A program made the translations under genes and the position numbers. 64,000 nucleotides of DNA from an uncultured Collinsella sp. (GTDB lineage Bacteria; Actinomycetota; Coriobacteriia; Coriobacteriales; Coriobacteriaceae): the NCBI GenBank assembly GCA_934668875.1, contig CAKUON010000007.1, positions 62,001-126,000 of the forward strand, written 5' to 3'. A model generated the notes under the pieces. The model saw nothing but the letters and a program-made list of their open reading frames with translations, did not search any database and had not been told where the DNA came from. Shown here piece by piece: positions 59,693 through 64,000 of this stretch (within the stretch, counting starts at the first letter, position 1; every line of letters starts with the position of its first letter).

Positions 59693-60229
59693 TTAAGCGA
59701 TGACAGCGACCTGGTTAAAGTCGAGCTCGACCGGCGTCTCGCGGCCAAAGATCATCAGCGTGACCTTGAGCTTGCCAGCCTCGGTGTTAACCTCGGAGAC
59801 CTTGCCATCAAAGTCGGTAAGCGGGCCATCGGTGACGCGGACGGACGTGCCGACCTGAATATCAACCGAGGTGCGCTTGGGCGAATCGCCCTTACCGGGA
59901 CGACGAGTCATCTTGTTGTACTCGTCGCGGGAAAGCGGAGCGGGCTTGCCGTTGCCGCCCAGGAAACCGGTGACGCCAGGCGTGTTACGAACGCACGTCC
60001 AAGCATCGTCATCCATCTCCATGCGGACCAGGACATAACCCGGAAAAATCTTGGAATCCTTGGTCTCGCGCTTGCCACCCTCTTTAATCTCGGTGACGCG
60101 CTCCATAGGAATCTCGATATCAAAGATACGGTCCTGCATGCCCATGGTCTCGATGCGATGCTCGAGATCGGACTTAACGCGGTTCTCGTATCCAGAGTAA
60201 GTGTGAACGACGTACCAACGCTTAGACAT
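59693..60229 (-). CDS. nusG: Transcription termination/antitermination factor NusG
   Basis: 178 residues. NGN domain (WYVVHTYSGYENRVKSDLE, KVFPGYVLV-like KIFPGYVLVRMEMDD, TPGVTGFLG) and C-terminal KOW domain (GTSVRVTDGPLTDFDGKVSEVN). It binds RNA polymerase and couples it to Rho, S10 or the ribosome. Start ATG three bases after the secE stop, so co-translated with secE. Confidence 0.97.
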   Translation of the reverse strand: MSKRWYVVHTYSGYENRVKSDLEHRIETMGMQDRIFDIEIPMERVTEIKEGGKRETKDSKIFPGYVLVRMEMDDDAWTCVRNTPGVTGFLGGNGKPAPLSRDEYNKMTRRPGKGDSPKRTSVDIQVGTSVRVTDGPLTDFDGKVSEVNTEAGKLKVTLMIFGRETPVELDFNQVAVIA

Positions 60230-60232
60230 GGT

Positions 60233-60571
60233 TTAGCCCCTCAATCCAGAGAACAGAGCAAGAGCCTCGCCAAAGCCAGCATCGAGCAGAGCGATGACGA
60301 CGCCGACGACGATCAGAGAAGCGCAAACGACGACCGAGTAGTTCACGAGCTCCTTCTTATCGGGCCACGTGACACGCTTCATCTCGGACTTGACCGAAGC
60401 GAAATACTTCTTGGTGCGGGCGAAGAAACCAGGCTTCTCGTTCTTCTTGGACTTCGCAGCCTTCTCGTTCTTCTTGGCAACGGCCTTCTTGGCCTCAACC
60501 TTGGAGTTGGCGGCAGCGTTGTTGGCAGGTGCCGGCTGCTGAGCCTTCTTCTTGTTCTTCTTGTTGGCCAT
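60233..60571 (-). CDS. secE: Preprotein translocase subunit SecE
   Basis: 112 residues. The first half is a Lys/Ala-rich cytoplasmic extension; the conserved segment SVKSEMKRVTWPDKKEL is followed by one membrane helix (VVVCASLIVVGVVIALLDA). SecE clamps SecY in the translocon. Position before nusG is standard. Confidence 0.95.
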   Translation of the reverse strand: MANKKNKKKAQQPAPANNAAANSKVEAKKAVAKKNEKAAKSKKNEKPGFFARTKKYFASVKSEMKRVTWPDKKELVNYSVVVCASLIVVGVVIALLDAGFGEALALFSGLRG

Positions 60572-60647
60572 TTGGGTTACCTCCGCGCAATGCGCTTATA
60601 CATGAGTAAACCGTAAGCCCCCAATTGGGAGCTTACGGAATAATGAC

Positions 60648-60723
60648 TGGCACGCCAGGAAGGACTCGAACCCTCAACACTCGGTTTTGGAGACCGATGC
60701 TCTACCAATTGAACTACTGGCGT
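60648..60723 (-). tRNA. tRNA-Trp (anticodon CCA)
   Basis: 76 bases with encoded CCA. The 7-bp acceptor ACGCCAG/CTGGCGT pairs, the anticodon loop reads CTCCAAA and the T arm has GGTTCGAGTCC. It lies between rpmG and secE, an arrangement common in Gram-positives. Confidence 0.97.
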
Positions 60724-60736
60724 ATATGACTAGAGA

Positions 60737-60886
60737 CTAGCGAGTCTCTTTGTGCAGCGTGTGGTGACGGCACCAGGGGCAATACTTCTTGATCTCCATA
60801 CGATCAGGCATGGTCGACTTGTTCTTGGTGGTCGTATAGTTGCGGCGCTTGCACTCAGTGCACGCAAGAGTAACTAGAGTACGCAT
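60737..60886 (-). CDS. rpmG: 50S ribosomal protein L33
   Basis: 49 residues ([17 protein letters not shown], then [20 protein letters not shown]). The two cysteine pairs CTEC and CPWC show the zinc-binding form of L33. ATG 60886 with AGGATAC upstream. First gene of the rpmG-tRNA-Trp-secE-nusG-rplK-rplA unit, with its promoter at 60932-60961. Confidence 0.96.
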   Translation of the reverse strand: MRTLVTLACTECKRRNYTTTKNKSTMPDRMEIKKYCPWCRHHTLHKETR

Positions 60887-60931
60887 GTATCCTGAACCTT
60901 TCATTTCCGCCCCGTACGGGCACGAGTTGTT

Positions 60932-60961
60932 ACTTTATCAGCTCCACGTAAGTGCTGTCAA
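60932..60961 (-). promoter_or_regulatory. Promoter of the rpmG-secE-nusG-rplKA operon
   Basis: Minus-strand TTGACA (60961-60956), 18 bases, TAAAGT (60937-60932). Just upstream of the -35 is CTCGAGGTTTTCA, almost the same as at the tRNA-tuf promoter, perhaps a shared UP-like element. Confidence 0.7.
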
Positions 60962-61102
60962 TGAAAACCTCGAGTCAATTGGTTCTCGGTGGATCCATTC
61001 ATATTTGTAACACATCAATGAAGCCATCGAGAGCTAATCGACGGTGCATCCAGGACCATTATCGATCCTCTCGACACCAGCAACGGCTCAATATCCATTG
61101 CA

Positions 61103-61140
61103 GAAAAGAACCCGGCACCCATATAAGTGCCGGGTTCTCT
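61103..61140 (-). terminator. Terminator of tuf
   Basis: Minus-strand stem AGAACCCGGCACTTAT / GTGCCGGGTTCT followed by TTTCTGC, about 25 bases past the tuf stop. Confidence 0.85.
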
Positions 61141-61165
61141 AAGTCAGCTATATCAAAGAGCTAAT

Positions 61166-62356
61166 TTACTCAATGATCGTGGAGACGATGCCCGAACCGA
61201 CGGTGTGGCCACCCTCGCGGATAGCGAAGCGCAGGCCCTCCTCCATGGCGATCGGGTGGATGAGGTCGCCCTCGATGGTGATGTGGTCACCAGGCATAGC
61301 CATCTCGGTGCCCTCGGGGAGCTTGACCGTACCGGTAACGTCGGTGGTACGGAAGTAGAACTGAGGACGATAACCATCGAAGAACGGGGTGTGACGGCCG
61401 CCCTCCTCCTTGGTCAGAACGTAGATCTCACCGGTGAACTTGGTGTGCGGGGTAACCGAACCGGGCTTGCAGAGAACCTGGCCGCGCTCGATGTCCTCGC
61501 GCTTGATGCCGCGGAGCAGCAGACCGACGTTGTCGCCAGCCTCGCAGAAGTCCATGGACTTACGGAACATCTCGATACCGGTAACAACGGTGTTCTGGGT
61601 ATCCTTGATGCCGACGATCTCGACGGGCTCGTTGAGCTTGAGCTCACCGCGCTCGACACGGCCGGTAGCAACGGTACCACGGCCGGAGATGGTCATAACG
61701 TCCTCAACGGCCATCAGGAACGGGAGGTCGTTGTTACGAGCAGGCGTCGGGATGTACTCGTCGACAGCGTTCATGAGCTCACGAATGGCGTCCATCCACT
61801 TGGCGTCGCCCTCGAGAGCGCCCAGAGCGGAACCACGGATGACGGGGATGTCGTCGCCGGGGAAATCGTACTCGGAGAGGAGCTCACGGGTCTCCATCTC
61901 GACGAGGTCGATGAGCTCGTCATCGTCGACCATGTCGCACTTGTTCAGGAAGACGACGATGTAGGGAACGCCGACCTGACGGGCGAGCAGGATGTGCTCG
62001 CGGGTCTGAGCCATGGGGCCGTCGGTAGCGGCGATGACCAGGATAGCGCCGTCCATCTGAGCAGCACCGGAGATCATGTTCTTGACGTAGTCAGCGTGGC
62101 CCGGGCAGTCAACGTGAGCGTAGTGACGGGCAGCAGTCTCGTACTCGACGTGGGAGACGGAGATCGTAATGCCGCGCTCGCGCTCCTCGGGAGCCTTGTC
62201 GATGTTCTCGAACGCAGTGAAGTCAGCCTTGCAGCCCTCGGTCTCGGAGAGAACCTTGGTGATGGCAGCGGTCAGCGTGGTCTTGCCGTGGTCGACGTGA
62301 CCAATGGTGCCGATGTTAACATGCGGCTTAGTGCGCTCAAACTTCTCTTTGGCCAT
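61166..62356 (-). CDS. tuf: Elongation factor Tu
   Basis: 396 residues from ATG 62356 (GAGGAGGG upstream). EF-Tu delivers aminoacyl-tRNA to the ribosome. Motifs: [14 protein letters not shown] (G1), DCPGHADY (G3), NKCD (G4), SALGALEG (G5 region; Gly-Ser-Ala-Leu). It stands downstream of three tRNA genes, like tufB in E. coli, and not behind fusA. It is the only tuf in the window. Confidence 0.97.
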   Translation of the reverse strand: MAKEKFERTKPHVNIGTIGHVDHGKTTLTAAITKVLSETEGCKADFTAFENIDKAPEERERGITISVSHVEYETAARHYAHVDCPGHADYVKNMISGAAQMDGAILVIAATDGPMAQTREHILLARQVGVPYIVVFLNKCDMVDDDELIDLVEMETRELLSEYDFPGDDIPVIRGSALGALEGDAKWMDAIRELMNAVDEYIPTPARNNDLPFLMAVEDVMTISGRGTVATGRVERGELKLNEPVEIVGIKDTQNTVVTGIEMFRKSMDFCEAGDNVGLLLRGIKREDIERGQVLCKPGSVTPHTKFTGEIYVLTKEEGGRHTPFFDGYRPQFYFRTTDVTGTVKLPEGTEMAMPGDHITIEGDLIHPIAMEEGLRFAIREGGHTVGSGIVSTIIE

Positions 62357-62452
62357 AAAGCCCTCCTCTAAACAGGTCGTCCCCGGACGGGACTTTGCCT
62401 TTATACCATAGTGGCCTCTCAACATACTATTGAGAAGCCACCGTGTTACCTA

Positions 62453-62529
62453 TGGTAGCGGTGACTGGATTCGAACCAGTGACGCCACGGGTATGAACCG
62501 TGTGCTCTAACCAACTGAGCTACACCGCC
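62453..62529 (-). tRNA. tRNA-Met (anticodon CAT)
   Basis: 77 bases, CCA encoded. Acceptor GGCGGTG pairs fully with CACCGCT-type 3' strand including the first base pair G-C, so it is an elongator rather than an initiator tRNA, which would have a mismatch at 1-72. Anticodon loop TTCATAC. tRNA-Ile with lysidine modification is an alternative reading of CAT. Confidence 0.9.
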
Positions 62530-62532
62530 GGA

Positions 62533-62608
62533 TGGAGCCTGCAACCAGACTTGAACTGGTGACCTCTTCGTTACCAACGAAGTGCTCTACCGACTGAGCT
62601 ATACAGGC
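62533..62608 (-). tRNA. tRNA-Thr (anticodon GGT)
   Basis: 76 bases with encoded CCA; acceptor GCCTGTA/TGCAGGC, anticodon loop TTGGTAA, T loop TTCAAGT. Three bases separate it from tRNA-Met. Confidence 0.96.
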
Positions 62609-62618
62609 ACTTGACGGG

Positions 62619-62700
62619 TGGGAGCTATAGGATTCGAACCTATGTAGGCAGAGCCAACGGGTTTACAGCCCGTCCCCATTAACCACTCGGGCAAACTCCC
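62619..62700 (-). tRNA. tRNA-Tyr (anticodon GTA)
   Basis: 82 bases with the long variable arm of tRNA-Tyr. Acceptor GGGAGTT/AGCTCCC, anticodon loop CTGTAAA. The 3' end reads A-CCC in the DNA, not ACCA, so the last A must be added by CCA-adding enzyme after trimming, unlike the two other tRNAs in the operon. Confidence 0.95.
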
Positions 62701-62762
62701 AATCGTTCAAGTATCCGCAGGTCCTTTGGTCTTTTGGACCGCCGCCCCCGCGAACGAAAAAG

Positions 62763-62792
62763 ATAATACGATGCAACCTTGGGGGCTGTCAA
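62763..62792 (-). promoter_or_regulatory. Promoter of the tRNA-tuf operon
   Basis: Minus-strand TTGACA (62792-62787), 18 bases, TATTAT (62768-62763), about 62 bases before tRNA-Tyr. Upstream lies CTAGAGGTTTTCG, shared with the rpmG promoter, and then the hairpin at 62809-62832. Confidence 0.85.
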
Positions 62793-62808
62793 CGAAAACC
62801 TCTAGATA

Positions 62809-62832
62809 CACGGTGCCGGGCGTATCTATATA
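62809..62832 (-). repeat. Hairpin of the GGATACGCCC family upstream of the tRNA-tuf promoter
   Basis: Minus strand: stem AGATACGC / GTGTATCT (one G-T) with loop CCGGCACC. Related copies are at 3884-3906, 5748-5773 and (partial) 23029-23048, always near translation genes. Confidence 0.6.
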
Positions 62833-63007
62833 GCTTTAACCTGCGGTTTTATTGAGTTTGGATATGAAGGACGGTGGATTTTGCTGCACTGGTGACATTT
62901 CCCGAGGGAACACTTTGGCGTAGTGGAGTACACCTTCAGGATCGAACTTCGATAACAGCCTATTTGCACCTATCATATAGGTCGAGATCGGGCTTCCGTG
63001 GCAGATT

Positions 63008-63151
63008 CGAGCGTGGATTTTCTTCCGTTTGAAATCGAGCGTGGATAATCTCCCACTTTTGACGTGTCCCAAGGCCAAAGTGGCAGATTATCCACGCTCA
63101 TTCTCCAAGCGGGAGATTTTCCACGCTCGTGCGTCCGAATATCCACGCTCG
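63008..63151. repeat. Five GAGCGTGGA repeats in inverted arrangement
   Basis: Two copies in one direction (63008-63018, 63036-63046) and three in the other (63090-63100, 63119-63129, 63141-63151). The central pair extends to a 25-base inverted repeat, 63035-63059 with 63077-63101, matching at 23 positions. Confidence 0.8.
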
Positions 63152-63181
63152 ATGACGATGACCAACCTCGCCCCGGCTTCT

Positions 63182-63403
63182 GTCTCGATCTGTAACAGTA
63201 AGAGGATTATTCCTCCCCTATCTGTTACTGATCGAGATGTTTCGCAGAGACCCCAGCTTACGTCTCATTCTGTAACAGTAAGAACGGTTTTCCGCCCCTT
63301 CGTGTAATAGATTGAGACATTTCTCAGCTAACCCGACTCTATATCTCAATCTGTAACAGCTGGACACTTTTTCGACCGCTCGCTGGTAACAATTAGAATA
63401 ATG
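63182..63403. repeat. Three tandem palindromic units with TCTGTAACAG arms
   Basis: Unit 1 (63182-63240): arms TCTCGATCTGTAACAG and complement, 15 of 16 matching. Unit 2 (63262-63319): arms match at about 14 of 16. Unit 3 (63342-63403) keeps the left arm but the right arm is degenerate. Unit spacing is about 80 bases. They resemble a tandem REP/MITE-like array, not CRISPR, since each unit is itself a hairpin with variable interior. Confidence 0.75.
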
Positions 63404-63428
63404 TTGAGCAATGAACGGTTGCAGAATC

Positions 63429-64000
63429 CTATGCCCGCATCTCGGCTCCGTTGTACAGCCCGCTGCCTTCAAACGAGCGCAGCAGGAGCTCGCGACGTCC
63501 ATCGAGGTCCTTTAGCTCGCAGGGAAACACAAACAGCATCACGTTTTGATGGTACTTGTAATCGGCATAAACATCCGGATCGCCCAAGCGCGTGGGCGTG
63601 GAAACGATATCCTCCGACATGTGTTCGCTCGAACCAACGTAAATACCCAGGTAATCACTGTAATTCTTATCGTGATCGCCCTTTTGATACTTTGCGATAA
63701 GGTAGCAGCCAGGCATATCAAAGCCGTTAAACGCAGCATCGGAAGCCTTTTCCTGCTGGCAGACAAACTTGTGCAGGGGCATCACCGTCGACGCACTTTC
63801 GAAAATCGACTGCCTTGCGGCGCCGATCTTTTTGCGAGCCTCGGCGGCTTCTCTTGAGTCCTGGAACGCTTTCACAGCACCGCCCAGCGCGCCAACTGCC
63901 GCGCCAACGCCATCGGCCGCGACACCGAGCCCCATACCAATACCATCGGCAACGGTGCGTACGCCATTAGCGGCGCCATCAGCCGCACCCTTTACGGCAC
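63429..64000 (-). CDS. GIY-YIG-like domain protein with glycine-rich repeats (5' end outside window)
   Basis: 190 residues are visible and the frame stays open to the right edge. The visible N-terminal part is a repeat-like run of Ala, Gly, Asp and Val (AADG, VADGIG, AADGVGAAVGALGG), like a glycine-zipper membrane or amyloid-like segment. After a helical AEARKKIGAARQS part comes GCYLIAKYQ ... YLGIYVGSSEHM, which fits the GIY...YIG core with Cys and Val variants, followed by conserved-looking Arg, Tyr and a C-terminal RRELLLRSFEGSGLYN. A nuclease role is a guess; an intact start lies beyond the window. Confidence 0.55.
   Translation of the reverse strand, partial: AVKGAADGAANGVRTVADGIGMGLGVAADGVGAAVGALGGAVKAFQDSREAAEARKKIGAARQSIFESASTVMPLHKFVCQQEKASDAAFNGFDMPGCYLIAKYQKGDHDKNYSDYLGIYVGSSEHMSEDIVSTPTRLGDPDVYADYKYHQNVMLFVFPCELKDLDGRRELLLRSFEGSGLYNGAEMRA

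Larger units (their letters stand above)
62833..63428. other. Non-coding stretch filled with short palindromic repeats
   Basis: About 600 bases without a convincing gene; an open frame at 62836-63078 (80 codons) has no recognisable family and overlaps repeats. The content is an inverted pair of GAGCGTGGAT repeats (63008-63151) and three successive palindromic units with TCTGTAACAG arms (63182-63403). Confidence 0.7.

Noticed and set aside
62836..63078. 80-codon open frame on the minus strand
   Set aside because: No recognisable family, it overlaps the GAGCGTGGA repeats, and has no convincing ribosome-binding site; could be a gene remnant but unsupported.
63182..63403. Possible CRISPR array
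   Set aside because: Only three units, each an internal palindrome with no uniform spacer, and no cas gene nearby.

Overview
The window is GC-rich, densely coding bacterial DNA. Protein sequences, gene order and intergenic palindromes look like a gut actinobacterium of the class Coriobacteriia, most probably Collinsella. This is recognition, not a database result. Most genes lie on the minus strand, so 'upstream' for them means higher coordinates.

In the direction of minus-strand transcription the backbone follows an old bacterial gene order: tRNA-Tyr, tRNA-Thr, tRNA-Met, tuf (62.7-61.2 kb); rpmG, tRNA-Trp, secE, nusG, rplK, rplA (60.9-58.3 kb); a 22 kb accessory block; rplJ, rplL, galU, rpoB, rpoC (35.9-25.4 kb); an ECF sigma/anti-sigma pair; rpsL, rpsG, fusA, rpsJ (22.9-19.5 kb); a 13 kb block with a complete type II fatty-acid synthesis operon; then rplC, rplD, rplW, rplB, rpsS, rplV, rpsC, rplP, rpmC, rpsQ, rplN and the start of rplX (5.6 kb to the left edge). 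The str-S10 series is thus split between rpsJ and rplC by fabH-acpP-fabK-fabD-fabG-fabF-accB-fabZ-accC-accDA. Biotin ligase birA is divergent from fabH and would biotinylate AccB. Downstream of the fab operon lie a PTS IIC gene, a CDF metal transporter and a histidine phosphatase.

The 36-58 kb block carries an aminotransferase, an AT-rich insert with a CPBP protease that interrupts a deoxyinosine-glycosylase-like gene, a GH13 amylase, an MFS exporter, a FeoA-FeoB fusion behind a DtxR-like operator, an esterase, PTS IIA-Glc, asnS, a WYL regulator, a three-gene ABC importer, a wall-anchored 5'-nucleotidase, an MscS channel, and a two-gene operon pairing a cytoplasmic ParB-like/BMP fusion with a metallophosphoesterase.

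The most unusual DNA is a family of three large palindromes (5832-5976, 23108-23248, 36209-36337). Each has a conserved core of about 65 bp inside long near-perfect arms whose sequence differs at every locus. All three lie just upstream of ribosomal-protein operons (rplC, rpsL, rplJ), at points where the ancestral order is interrupted. Two more observations may matter for drug response: RpoB carries Tyr at the Ser531 rifampicin position plus a short insertion, and S12 carries Arg88. The right end (62.8-63.4 kb) is a cluster of short palindromic repeats, followed by a truncated GIY-YIG-like gene.
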